A stretch of 64,000 nucleotides of DNA from Kushneria phosphatilytica (GTDB lineage Bacteria; Pseudomonadota; Gammaproteobacteria; Pseudomonadales; Halomonadaceae), in the NCBI RefSeq assembly GCF_008247605.1, contig NZ_CP043420.1, positions 558,001 to 622,000 of the forward strand, given 5' to 3'. A program made the translations under genes and the position numbers. Shown in pieces: positions 1-8,643 of the stretch; position 1 is the first letter of the stretch, and every line of letters starts with the position of its first letter. The notes under the pieces were generated by a model. The model saw only the letters and a list, made by a program, of their open reading frames with translations. It did no database searches and had not been told where the DNA came from.

Positions 1-515
1 GTAAGTTCGCCACGGATCAGGGGCACAAGAGCGCCCAGCAGGCAGGCCGTCAGCAGTACATCGAACATCAGTGCGCCGCTATAGAGCGACCACAGCAACA
101 TCGACATCAGTATCAGTACTGCCTGTCGTGCGGTATGACGTGTGTGTCCCAGCCGCCGGGCGAACCGATAGAGGTGCACGCCCCCCAGCAGGGAAGCGAG
201 AGGCGAAATGAGTTTGGGCCACCAGACCGAGACGCCGAAGCACTGCCATCCCAGATTGATCAGCCAGAACAGCAGAGGCGGTTTGTCGGCATAGGGCGTG
301 CCATTCATGTGTGCCACCCACCAGCTGTGATCGCGCCACATCTCCCAGGCAACCGAAATATAACGGGTTTCATCGATCGGCATGAAGGGGCGGGCGAAGG
401 CATTCAGCACGATCAGCCCCCAGAGCAGGCCAAGCAGGGCTGATTCGACCAGGGCCGGTCGATCCAGAGCGCGCCATTCGAGGCGGGCTCTGGTGGGCAG
501 GGTAGGCGTACTCAT
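1..515 (-). CDS. ArnT-like membrane glycosyltransferase (GT-C fold), partial
   Basis: The reading frame is open from the ATG at 515-513 to the window edge, giving 171 residues; the C-terminal part lies outside. The N-terminus has a membrane segment at about residues 25-42, then an acidic DET motif (48-50) and ADKPP (76-80), the pattern of PMT/ArnT-family transferases, which move a sugar from a polyprenyl-phosphate donor to lipid A or protein at the periplasmic face. More hydrophobic segments follow. The start codon overlaps the stop of the upstream transferase gene as ATGA, so the two are probably translationally coupled. Sugar and acceptor cannot be told from sequence. Confidence 0.85.
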   Translation of the reverse strand, partial: MSTPTLPTRARLEWRALDRPALVESALLGLLWGLIVLNAFARPFMPIDETRYISVAWEMWRDHSWWVAHMNGTPYADKPPLLFWLINLGWQCFGVSVWWPKLISPLASLLGGVHLYRFARRLGHTRHTARQAVLILMSMLLWSLYSGALMFDVLLTACLLGALVPLIRGEL

Positions 516-2254
516 CGCTCACCTTCGCCCAGGGGCGTCGTGGTGGGTGCCTGAAACAGTGGCGCAGCGTCGCGATCCCCCGGGCAATCGGCTACAGCCG
601 TTCCCGGTAACAGTCGCCAGTCGTGACGATCAGGCACTGTCAGCTGAATGACCTGATCGCTGGAGACACAGGGATGAGCCTCGAGCTCGCCTGCCGTCAG
701 CAGGCCCCAGCGCTGCTGCGGTGCTGTCTGAAGCCACGCTGTCATACGAACGAACTGGGCATCCGAGGGGGTAGCGTCGCCGAACTGGACGATGGGTTGT
801 CGTGCCTGCAGTACCTGAGCCTCATCAAAATCGATCAGGGCCAGCGGGGCATCCCCGGTATGGTGATAAACCGTACTCATCAGGGCCCGTTCGGAGCGGG
901 CGGCGTCCATTACGTCATAGCCCCAGGTCGACCACAGTACCCAGAACATCATCAGCCAGACGGCCAGACTGACAAGCCCGCGGCGTGGCGGTAACCAGAA
1001 GGCAATCACGGCCGTTAATGCACCGATCGTCAGCCACCAGCTCCAGGGCGTGAAGCCCTGGGTGGCGGCCAGCCTTGTCAGTGCCGGGAGCCCCAGCGCG
1101 CCAAGCAGGCCGGCCAGGGCAACCAGGCTACCCAGCAGCACACCAAGCCCCCAGGCGAGCCGGTTGAGCAGTCGCTGTTCCAGCAGTTGTGGCAACAGTG
1201 GCGCCAGCGACAGCACGAACATGGCAATGCCCGGTGTCATGTAGACCCCGCGCTTGCCCGGGCTGAGCGAGAAAAATGCCACCATCAGGACTACATAAGA
1301 GAGTGGCAGCCACAGTCGTGGATCGCGCGCGCCCAGACGCTGCTTCCAACCGCGCAGGCTCCATGGCAGTGCCAGAATGGGCGGCAGCCAGGCCCAGGGC
1401 AGGACCTCGATCACGTAGTACCAGAAGGGTTCGAGGTGGTGCCAGCTATCGGCATAGCGCTGTCCGGTCTGTTTGAACAGGATGTTATCCCGATAGGCGG
1501 CCAGCGTCGGATCGCTGCTGTAAGAGGTATACAGGATCATCGGCACGCCCCAGGCGGCCAGGGTGGCCAGCAGCAACAGCAAACCGATCAGCAGTTGATG
1601 CCATCGAAGCGGTATGACGGTTAATCCGCCCCCCGGTCGACGGCCCAGCCACCACCAGGCGGGGAGCAGCAGCAGGGGGAGGAATCCCACGCCCTTGGTC
1701 AGAATCCCCAGCCCCATGGCAATGCAGGCGACATACCACCAGCCCGGGCGAGGGCCGGTCAGCGCATGTCGCAGGGCACCATAAAGCCCGAGGGTGATGA
1801 AGGCGGTGACCAGCATGTCGATCTGGGCAGTGCGCGCCTGCAGGGTGAACTGCACGGTCACCAGCAGGGTCAGGCCGGTCAGCAGGGCGATTTTCGGAGA
1901 GTAGAGCCGTCGGGCAAGATCCGTGGTCATGGCCAGTGTCGCCAGCGCACCCAGCAATGAAGGCAACAGGAAGGCAACACGCAGATTGTCGGTCAGCCAC
2001 AGGCCCGCGGCAATCGCCCACATGAAGATCGGCGGTTTATCGGGATAGAGTTCGCCGGCGCGATGCGGGATCAGCCACTGGTGCGTGGTCAGCATCTCCT
2101 GGGCGATCAGGGCAAAACGCGGTTCATCGGCCGGCCAGGGGCTGCGCAGCCCGATACCCAGGCCACACAGGAGCAATCCCGGCAGGAGCAGGGCCAGTAC
2201 CGGGTGACGCTGGCACCACGCCCACAGCTGTTGCATGCGATACGAGACGGTCAC
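512..2254 (-). CDS. ArnT-like membrane glycosyltransferase (GT-C fold)
   Basis: A 580-residue polytopic membrane protein of the ArnT/PMT family. ADEPRF (42-47) holds the acidic residues expected in the first periplasmic loop, and YPDKPP (70-75) is the usual second landmark; about a dozen hydrophobic segments follow. The GTG at 2254 is chosen because it overlaps the stop of the LAB_N gene as GTGA and has GGAG just upstream; a longer frame reaching 2476 would overlap that gene almost completely. It probably uses a polyprenyl-phosphate sugar made by the GT2 enzyme of the same operon. Family assignment is secure, acceptor unknown. Confidence 0.88.
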   Translation of the reverse strand: MTVSYRMQQLWAWCQRHPVLALLLPGLLLCGLGIGLRSPWPADEPRFALIAQEMLTTHQWLIPHRAGELYPDKPPIFMWAIAAGLWLTDNLRVAFLLPSLLGALATLAMTTDLARRLYSPKIALLTGLTLLVTVQFTLQARTAQIDMLVTAFITLGLYGALRHALTGPRPGWWYVACIAMGLGILTKGVGFLPLLLLPAWWWLGRRPGGGLTVIPLRWHQLLIGLLLLLATLAAWGVPMILYTSYSSDPTLAAYRDNILFKQTGQRYADSWHHLEPFWYYVIEVLPWAWLPPILALPWSLRGWKQRLGARDPRLWLPLSYVVLMVAFFSLSPGKRGVYMTPGIAMFVLSLAPLLPQLLEQRLLNRLAWGLGVLLGSLVALAGLLGALGLPALTRLAATQGFTPWSWWLTIGALTAVIAFWLPPRRGLVSLAVWLMMFWVLWSTWGYDVMDAARSERALMSTVYHHTGDAPLALIDFDEAQVLQARQPIVQFGDATPSDAQFVRMTAWLQTAPQQRWGLLTAGELEAHPCVSSDQVIQLTVPDRHDWRLLPGTAVADCPGDRDAAPLFQAPTTTPLGEGER

Positions 2255-2550
2255 GCGCCTTCTCCACGATCCGGCGGAGTATCCCCGGTGTCTCTCTCGC
2301 GTCGGATCAGGGCCAGATTGCGCGCATAGATGAGCAATCCCGAAGCCTGACCGACAATGAAAACCGGGTCCTGACGATAGATGGCATAGGTGAGCAATAC
2401 CACGCCACCGCCGATGCTGCAGTACCAGAACAGGGTGGGAATCACGCTGCGTCGAGCGCGCTCGCTGGCCAGCCACTGAATCAGAAAACGTGCCGAAAAC
2501 AGGGCCTGACCAAAAAAGCCGATGGCGACCCAGAGGGCTTCAATGTGCAT
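2251..2550 (-). CDS. LAB_N domain membrane protein (lipid A biosynthesis N-terminal-like)
   Basis: About 99 residues with three hydrophobic segments. The stretches FSARFLIQW near the N-terminus, SVIPTLFWYCS in the middle and DPVFIVGQASGLLIYARNL near the C-terminus are typical of the LAB_N family, short membrane proteins named after the N-terminal part of some lipid A synthesis proteins and often found beside GT2 and ArnT-like genes. The family is often proposed to help move or present lipid-linked sugars, but its function is not settled. The start at 2550 is preferred (GGAG about 10 bases upstream); it overlaps the end of the GT2 gene by 11 bases. Confidence 0.8.
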   Translation of the reverse strand: MHIEALWVAIGFFGQALFSARFLIQWLASERARRSVIPTLFWYCSIGGGVVLLTYAIYRQDPVFIVGQASGLLIYARNLALIRRERDTGDTPPDRGEGA

Positions 2551-3352
2551 TCCGGTCGGCTCCATGATCGGAAAAATTGGCCTGCTCGCCTGTGGGGCCG
2601 GGTTTGCTGGGGTGCCCGTCCGGTGAAGGGGAAGAGGGTTCACTGTAGAGCATCGCCGGCAGACGACTGCGATGGTTCAACCACATGACACCGATCAGAT
2701 CGGCCAGCCCGGCGATGAGTCGATCCAGGGTGCCATAGTTGGAATGACCGGCCTGACGGGGGCGGTGATTGACCGCACAGGAGAGGGTTTGACCCCCCTG
2801 CATGCGAATCAGTGCCGGTAGAAAGCGATGCATGTGATTGAAATAGGGCAATTGCAGGAAGGCATCCCGTTCGATGATGCGAATGCCGCATCCGGTATCG
2901 GGGGTGGCATCGTTGAGCAGTCGGCTGCGAATGGCATTGGCTATGCGCGATGACCAGCGTTTGACCCAGCTGTCATGGCGTTGCGTCCGATGGCCGGCGA
3001 CCAGCGTCACCTCGCTGCCGCGTGCCCGCTCCAGCATGCCTGGCAGGTCGGCCGGGTCGTTCTGACCATCACCATCCAGGGTGGCAAGCCAGGTGCCGCG
3101 AGCCAGCCACGCGGCCTGCCACATCGAGGTGCTCTGCCCGGCGCTGATGGCATGTCGCAAGGGGCGCAGGTTGCTCTGCCGCGTGGCACGCTCGGTCAAA
3201 AGCTGCCAGGTGGCATCGGTCGAGCCATCATCGATCACGATGATTTCATGGGCGATATCCTGCAGGGCCGACTCGATCTCATCGAGCAGGGTGGGCAGGT
3301 TGGCGGCCTCATTGCGGGCCGGAATCAATACAGAAAGCGTAGCGACAGACAT
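2540..3352 (-). CDS. GT2 glycosyltransferase, dolichyl/undecaprenyl-phosphate sugar synthase type
   Basis: A 270-residue cytoplasmic GT-A enzyme. VLIPARNE starts the nucleotide-binding fold, IDDGSTD (40-46) and LDGDGQNDP (92-100, the DxD metal site) are diagnostic of the dolichyl-phosphate-mannose synthase/ArnC branch. It probably charges undecaprenyl phosphate with a sugar that the two downstream ArnT-like enzymes then transfer. Unlike ArnC it has no evident C-terminal pair of membrane helices. The ATG at 3352 gives the canonical N-terminus; a GTG at 3376 in frame is possible. It is the first gene of the operon. Confidence 0.88.
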   Translation of the reverse strand: MSVATLSVLIPARNEAANLPTLLDEIESALQDIAHEIIVIDDGSTDATWQLLTERATRQSNLRPLRHAISAGQSTSMWQAAWLARGTWLATLDGDGQNDPADLPGMLERARGSEVTLVAGHRTQRHDSWVKRWSSRIANAIRSRLLNDATPDTGCGIRIIERDAFLQLPYFNHMHRFLPALIRMQGGQTLSCAVNHRPRQAGHSNYGTLDRLIAGLADLIGVMWLNHRSRLPAMLYSEPSSPSPDGHPSKPGPTGEQANFSDHGADRNAH

Positions 3353-3497
3353 GGCAGGACACCCGATCCGAAACACGACCAGCCTATGGAGAGCGACTTA
3401 AGTTCTTATTAAGCAGAAGGTCGATAGTATCGAACGCACAATGCAGGTGTGTCGATTGTTCGGAAGCAGTAGCGGGAAATACGCGGGCGCCTGAGGT

Positions 3498-3521
3498 GGG
3501 GCGCCGCATGGACGGCGCCCC
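3498..3521 (-). terminator. GC-rich hairpin downstream of the GT-C fragment gene
   Basis: Nine perfectly paired bases on each side (3498-3506 with 3513-3521) around a 6-base loop, a few bases past the stop of the gene ending at 3529. No clear U-run follows on the minus strand, so it may be a weak terminator or a 3' end stabiliser. Confidence 0.4.
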
Positions 3522-3528
3522 GGCATGT

Positions 3529-4152
3529 TCAGCTCAGCAGCAGTGGTAGAGCGGCCACTACGGCGCCGGCACAGGCACGGCGCAGATTGACCCAGTCGGT
3601 GTGCTTGAGTGCAGTGCGCCGCCAGAGTGGCGCCGAGAGTGCCGCCATCAGCAGCATGAGAACTGCGCCCGGGCCGAACAGCATGATGGCCAGCATCAGC
3701 CAACAGCCGGTTTCGATGGCCCGGCGACGATGAAACTCGCCGCGCATCAGTGGGGCAGTGGCGGCCAGCATGGCACCGACAAACAGCACATCGAAGGCCC
3801 ATACGCCGCCCATCAGGGTAAGAGAGAGCATGACCAGCCACACACAGCTGGCACGAACCGCCGTGCGTCGAATGTAGCCGAAGCGACGCATGATGCGATG
3901 AAAGGGCAGAGTGGTCAGCAAGACTGCCGCTGCAGTCAACCAGTTGACCTCAGCTGTATCGAAGGGCGCGGCCCCGTGCTCCAGCGCCTCGAACAGGTCG
4001 GTTTCTCCCAGTACCTGAAGCGACAGGACATCAGTCAGCTGATAGAGCGGTTGCCACAGGCTCAGTGCAATCACACCGAACAGGGCCAGTGACAGGCTGT
4101 CGCGATGGTTGCCCAGAAGAGACAGTGCATAGCGACTCATCAATCGTTGCAT
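3529..4152 (-). CDS. Membrane protein resembling a truncated GT-C transferase
   Basis: 207 residues with about five hydrophobic segments. The central part (a PFHRIMRRFG segment, then WAFDVLFVGAMLAATAPLMRGE) runs parallel to the partial ArnT-like protein at 1-515, which has LYRFARRLG and MFDVLLTACLLGALVPLIRGEL at equivalent places; the next stretch, GPGAVLMLLMAALSAPLW, resembles the TKGPxALLLxxPALLAPLW region of that family. The acidic catalytic loop is missing (TDVLSL instead of DET/DEPR) and the protein stops after roughly one third of the normal length. The ATG at 4152 has GAGAGGA 10 bases upstream. The frame is intact, so this is either a relic that still reads through or a repurposed membrane protein. 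Confidence 0.6.
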   Translation of the reverse strand: MQRLMSRYALSLLGNHRDSLSLALFGVIALSLWQPLYQLTDVLSLQVLGETDLFEALEHGAAPFDTAEVNWLTAAAVLLTTLPFHRIMRRFGYIRRTAVRASCVWLVMLSLTLMGGVWAFDVLFVGAMLAATAPLMRGEFHRRRAIETGCWLMLAIMLFGPGAVLMLLMAALSAPLWRRTALKHTDWVNLRRACAGAVVAALPLLLS

Positions 4153-4274
4153 CACGGAAAATTCCTCTCGGCTTGAAGCCATTGACCGGTCAGAGTCTCA
4201 TGAGAGTGCGCGAAGTCTCTTAATGTTTCATGAAAGTTCGGTACCGGTGATGTAACTTTTGGTATCCGAGACTC

Positions 4275-5231
4275 TCAAGGGCCAGCTGTGGGTAGTGGAG
4301 GAACCGCGTGCGTGATACGCCGCTTCAGCAGTGTCAGATACTCATTGGGGTCCTTGGGCGTCAGGGTATGCGCCGGCGGATCGACATGTACCACCAGCAG
4401 GCGAGACAGCCAGTAGCGCAGGGCCGTCATGCGCAGCATGACCGGCCAGACTTCACGCTCGACGGTGGTAAAGGGGCGCTCTGCCGCATAGGCCACCAGG
4501 ATGGCCTGATAGCGGGATTCGTGCAGGGCTGTCTGTGAGGTGGTGCACCAGTCGTTGATGACGATGGCGAGATCGAACAACAGATCACCGGTGCAGCCAT
4601 TGTAGAAGTCGATGATCCCGCCCAGCTGCTCTCCATCAAACAGGGTATTGTCACGAAAGAGATCGCCATGAATGGCGCCACCAGGCAATTCATGCGGGGT
4701 CAGCAGGCGTTCGAAGTCGGCAATCTGCTCACGCATCAGCTGCTGCTCGTCATCGTCCAGATACGGCATGACCCGTTCGGCGGCCTGTTCGATCCAGCTC
4801 AGATCACGCGGGTTGGGGCGCTGAACCGGGAACTCACGCGTCAGACGATGCATTTGTCCCAGGGCGTGACCGATGGCCCGGCACTGCGCCTGCGTGGGTT
4901 GTTCGGGATGTTCGCCGGGCAGACGCGGGAAAAGTAGTGCCGGACGCTCGGCAAGCCGTTGCAGGGCGACACCCTGGCGATCATGCAGGGGACCCGGAAC
5001 GGGGAGATCATGCGCGGCAAGATGATCGAGCAGCTCGACAAAGAAGGGCAGTTCGCGTTGGTCGCCCTGCTCGAACAGGGTCAGGACCAGGGCATGGCGA
5101 TCGGTCGTGACGAAGAAGGTGCTGTTTTCGGTACCACCGCTCACGCCTTCAAGCCGTATCAGGCGGCCGGCATCGAAACGCTCGAGAAAATCGGCGACCT
5201 GATCGTCGCTCAGGGGAGTAAAGACCGCCAT
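4275..5231 (-). CDS. thrB: Homoserine kinase, type II (APH-fold)
   Basis: 318 residues, the usual size. The protein has the aminoglycoside-phosphotransferase fold: GGTENSTF (32-39) forms the nucleotide loop, IHGDLFRDN (187-195) is the catalytic loop with Asp190, and IIDFY (206-210) carries the metal-binding Asp. It phosphorylates L-homoserine with ATP in the threonine pathway. The ATG at 5231 has AGGAGT 6 bases upstream. The neighbourhood supports the call: in pseudomonads and relatives, thrB lies next to the DUF2782 gene and polA as here. A strand switch separates it from polA. Confidence 0.93.
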   Translation of the reverse strand: MAVFTPLSDDQVADFLERFDAGRLIRLEGVSGGTENSTFFVTTDRHALVLTLFEQGDQRELPFFVELLDHLAAHDLPVPGPLHDRQGVALQRLAERPALLFPRLPGEHPEQPTQAQCRAIGHALGQMHRLTREFPVQRPNPRDLSWIEQAAERVMPYLDDDEQQLMREQIADFERLLTPHELPGGAIHGDLFRDNTLFDGEQLGGIIDFYNGCTGDLLFDLAIVINDWCTTSQTALHESRYQAILVAYAAERPFTTVEREVWPVMLRMTALRYWLSRLLVVHVDPPAHTLTPKDPNEYLTLLKRRITHAVPPLPTAGP

Positions 5232-5358
5232 GGGACTCCTGAAGGGCTGCTGCTCGGAAATCGGGCACATCGCTGTGTGCTGTCGCAGCGAAGTTTAACA
5301 CTCTCCTGTCAGAAGGCTGAATGCTGCCGGAAGTCGCAGTGCACGTGATCCGAACGCT

Positions 5359-5667
5359 TCATTTTTTGCCAATCACCCACGGGGGAATCGGGGGAGGGCC
5401 TTCGCGGGTGTCCGTACGCTGAAAATTGCCGTCGCCATCATGGTCGATCAGTATCAGGGTCTTGCCATCGCTGATGATCTCGAGGGCATAGAGCTGATGA
5501 TCGATCCGATATTCGCGGATGGTCCGCCCCTGGTCATGCTGTGTCGTCACCTGGGGCTGAGGCGCCCTGTCGGCCGCCGCCGCCGGTAGTGCGGGCAGCA
5601 GGCATAGCAGCAGTATTGACCAGGGCCGTCGCATGGTGAAAGGCAGGCGATGGTGCAAGGCAATCAT
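5359..5667 (-). CDS. DUF2782 family secreted or periplasmic protein
   Basis: 102 residues. The N-terminus (RRPWSILLLCLLPALPAAAAD) is a signal peptide, probably cut after AAA, leaving a small domain with IREYRIDHQLYALEI, ILIDHDGDG and the proline-rich end PPPIPPWVIGKK. This matches DUF2782, a family of unknown function conserved between polA and thrB in gammaproteobacteria. The start at 5667 has AAGGGG upstream; an internal ATG at 5634 lacks a Shine-Dalgarno. Function not known; an exported protein seems clear. Confidence 0.82.
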   Translation of the reverse strand: MIALHHRLPFTMRRPWSILLLCLLPALPAAAADRAPQPQVTTQHDQGRTIREYRIDHQLYALEIISDGKTLILIDHDGDGNFQRTDTREGPPPIPPWVIGKK

Positions 5668-5825
5668 GACAACCCCTTTTGGCGGGTCGGAGATATCCGG
5701 GAAAGATGCGTAAATGTTATCCGATTGTAATTGGACTGGCGAGTCGATAAGCGTGCGTTGACTTCGCCACACCGCGTTCGCTTGCGTATCATGTCACTCC
5801 GATTTTGCCTGATGCTGGAGTCCTC

Positions 5826-8606
5826 ATGGCCGACGCCCCGATCGTCCTCGTTGACGGTTCCGCCTATCTCTACCGCGCCTTTCATGCCCTGCCACCGCTG
5901 ACGACCAGTACGGGTGAACCCACGGGCGCCGTGCGCGGCGTGGTGGCGATGCTCAAGAGCCTGATCAAGCAGTATCCGGAAAGCCCCATGGCGGTCGTCT
6001 TCGATGCCGGTGGCAAGACCTTTCGCGATGAACTCTTCGAACAGTACAAGGCGCATCGCCCGCCGATGCCGGACGATCTGCGTGCACAGATCGAGCCGCT
6101 GCACGAATGTGTCAGGGCGCTGGGCATACCGCTTTTGTGCATCGAGGGCGTCGAGGCCGACGATGTCATCGGCACGCTGGCGCGGATGGCCACCGAAGTG
6201 GGCCGTGATGCGATCATCTCCACTGGCGACAAGGACATGGCGCAGCTGGTCAACGAGCACATCACCATGGTCAACACCATGAAGAACGAGACGCTTGATG
6301 TAGCCGGCGTCGAGGAGAAGTTCGGTATTCCGCCTCGACTGATCATCGATTATCTCGCGCTGATGGGCGACAGCGTGGATAACATCCCCGGGGTGCCGGG
6401 CGTGGGGCAGAAAACGGCACTGGCACTGCTGACCGGTATGGAGGGCGGTCTGGAAACCATTTATGGTGACCTTGAACGGGTCACCACGCTGGGTTTTCGC
6501 GGGGCCAAAACCATGCCGAAAAAGCTCGAGGACAATCGCGAGCAGGCCTGGCTCTCTCATCGTCTGGCCACCATTCGTACCGACTGCCCGTTACCGGTCG
6601 GGCTCGACGATCTGGAGATTGCTCATCCGGATCGTGAAGCGCTGCTGGCCCTCTATCAGCGCCTCGAGTTCAAGGGCTGGCTCAACGAGTTGCTGGAGGG
6701 CGGCAGCGAAGGGGCGCCAGCGCCTGATGTGCCGACCGGCGATGGTGAGTACGACCGGGGGGCGATGACCAGCGAGGCCACCGCACTGGCCAGCGAGCAC
6801 CGCGACTATCGCACCCTGCTCAAGTGGTCGGAGTTCGAGTCATGGCTGGCACGGCTGGCGCAGGCAGAAGCGTTCTGCTTTGATCTCGAGACCACCAGTC
6901 TCAACTATATGGAAGCCGAGATTGTAGGTATCGGACTGGGCCTGGTGCCCGGTGAGGCAGTCTACGTGCCGGTGGCGCATGATTATCTCGATGCCCCCGA
7001 GCAGTTCGAGCGTGAGCGGGTGCTGACTGCATTGCGGCCGCTGCTGGCAAACGCTGCGATCGGCAAGATCGGTCAGAATCTCAAGTATGACATCGAAGTG
7101 CTGGCGCGTTACGACATCAGCGTTGAAGGGGCGCTGACCGATACCATGCTGGAGTCCTACGTGCTCAACTCCACCGCGACCCGGCATGACATGGATTCGC
7201 TGGCGCAGGCGTGGCTGGGGCACAAGACCATCAGTTTCGAGTCGATTGCCGGCAAGGGGGTCAAGCAGCTCACCTTTAACCAGATCGATCTTGATACCGC
7301 TGGCGAATACGCCTGTGAGGATATCGATGTCACGCTGCGTCTGCACGCGCATCTGCGCCCGAGGCTGGAGCGCGAAGGGCGTCTGGCTGAAGTGCTCGAT
7401 ACGCTGGAACGGCCGCTGATTCCGGTGCTGGCGCGCATGGAGCGTACTGGTGTGTCGATCAATACGGCCCTGCTGGGCAGTCAGAGCCGCGAACTCGACG
7501 AACGCATGCGCCTGCTGGAGCGCGATGCCTTCGAGCAGGCCGGACGTGAGTTCAATCTCGGCTCACCCAAACAGCTCGGCGAGATCCTGTTCAATGAGCA
7601 GAAGATTCCGGTGATCAAGAAGACCCCCAAGGGGGCTCCTTCTACTGCGGAGGCGGTACTCGAGGAACTGGCACTGGACTACCCGCTACCAAAGACCATC
7701 ATGGAGCACCGCGGGCTGACCAAGCTGAAGTCGACCTATACCGACAAGTTGCCGCAACTGATCAATGCCACCACCGGGCGCATTCATACCAGCTATCATC
7801 AGGCGGTGACTGCGACCGGGCGATTGTCGTCCTCCGATCCCAACCTGCAGAACATTCCGGTGCGTACCGAGCTGGGGCGCAAGATTCGCCAGGCCTTTAC
7901 TGCCGAACCGGGCTACCGGCTGGTAGCGGCGGACTATTCCCAGATCGAGCTGCGCATCATGGCGCATCTCTCCGGCGATGCCGGGCTTCTGACAGCGTTC
8001 GCCGAGAATCGCGATATCCATACTGCGACGGCCGCCGAAGTATTCGGTAAGCCGGTCGAGCACGTGACCGGTGAGCAGCGGCGCAGCGCGAAGGCGATCA
8101 ACTTTGGCCTGATCTACGGCATGAGTTCCTGGGGGCTGTCGCGGCAGCTGCGCATCGAGCCGGGGCAGGCGAAGATTTACATCGAACGCTATTTCGAACG
8201 CTATCCCGGCGTGGCGCGCTACATGGAGCAGATTCGGGCGCAGGCAGCGGAGGATGGTTTCGTCGAAACCGTGTTCGGCCGTCGGCTCTATGTGCCCGAT
8301 ATCAACAGCAGCAACCACAATCGCCGCCAGGCCGCCGAGCGCACTGCCATCAATGCGCCGATGCAGGGCACCGCCGCCGATATCATCAAGCGTGCCATGA
8401 TCGACGTGGATGGCTGGCTACAGACGAGTGACTTCGATGCCGTGATGGTGATGCAGGTTCATGACGAACTGATCTTCGAGGTGCGCAGCGAGCAGGCCGA
8501 GTCCTTCATGCAGGCGGTACGTCAGCACATGCAGGGCGCCGCCCGGCTCGATGTACCGCTGCTGGTGGAAGCCAATGCCGGCGACAATTGGGATGAGGCG
8601 CACTGA
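5826..8606 (+). CDS. polA: DNA polymerase I
   Basis: 926 residues with all three domains: N-terminal 5'-3' exonuclease (VDGSAYLYRAFHAL at the start, the acidic EADDVIG motif at about 118), 3'-5' exonuclease (FDLETTSLNYMEAEIVGI near 360, DxE present so proofreading is probably active), and polymerase (motif A DYSQIELR near 702, motif B RRSAKAINFGLIYG near 752, motif C QVHDELIFEV near 876). It fills gaps and removes primers in replication and repair. The ATG at 5826 has GGAG 6 bases upstream; an in-frame ATG at 5805 would add 7 residues without a better site. Confidence 0.98.
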   Translation: MADAPIVLVDGSAYLYRAFHALPPLTTSTGEPTGAVRGVVAMLKSLIKQYPESPMAVVFDAGGKTFRDELFEQYKAHRPPMPDDLRAQIEPLHECVRALGIPLLCIEGVEADDVIGTLARMATEVGRDAIISTGDKDMAQLVNEHITMVNTMKNETLDVAGVEEKFGIPPRLIIDYLALMGDSVDNIPGVPGVGQKTALALLTGMEGGLETIYGDLERVTTLGFRGAKTMPKKLEDNREQAWLSHRLATIRTDCPLPVGLDDLEIAHPDREALLALYQRLEFKGWLNELLEGGSEGAPAPDVPTGDGEYDRGAMTSEATALASEHRDYRTLLKWSEFESWLARLAQAEAFCFDLETTSLNYMEAEIVGIGLGLVPGEAVYVPVAHDYLDAPEQFERERVLTALRPLLANAAIGKIGQNLKYDIEVLARYDISVEGALTDTMLESYVLNSTATRHDMDSLAQAWLGHKTISFESIAGKGVKQLTFNQIDLDTAGEYACEDIDVTLRLHAHLRPRLEREGRLAEVLDTLERPLIPVLARMERTGVSINTALLGSQSRELDERMRLLERDAFEQAGREFNLGSPKQLGEILFNEQKIPVIKKTPKGAPSTAEAVLEELALDYPLPKTIMEHRGLTKLKSTYTDKLPQLINATTGRIHTSYHQAVTATGRLSSSDPNLQNIPVRTELGRKIRQAFTAEPGYRLVAADYSQIELRIMAHLSGDAGLLTAFAENRDIHTATAAEVFGKPVEHVTGEQRRSAKAINFGLIYGMSSWGLSRQLRIEPGQAKIYIERYFERYPGVARYMEQIRAQAAEDGFVETVFGRRLYVPDINSSNHNRRQAAERTAINAPMQGTAADIIKRAMIDVDGWLQTSDFDAVMVMQVHDELIFEVRSEQAESFMQAVRQHMQGAARLDVPLLVEANAGDNWDEAH

Positions 8607-8643
8607 CACTGGCCTGAGTCCGGGTATGCTGGTGGCGCCGATA

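Noticed and set aside
5664..6560. 298-residue frame on minus inside polA
   Set aside because: Antisense shadow of the polymerase gene without domain pattern or ribosome site.
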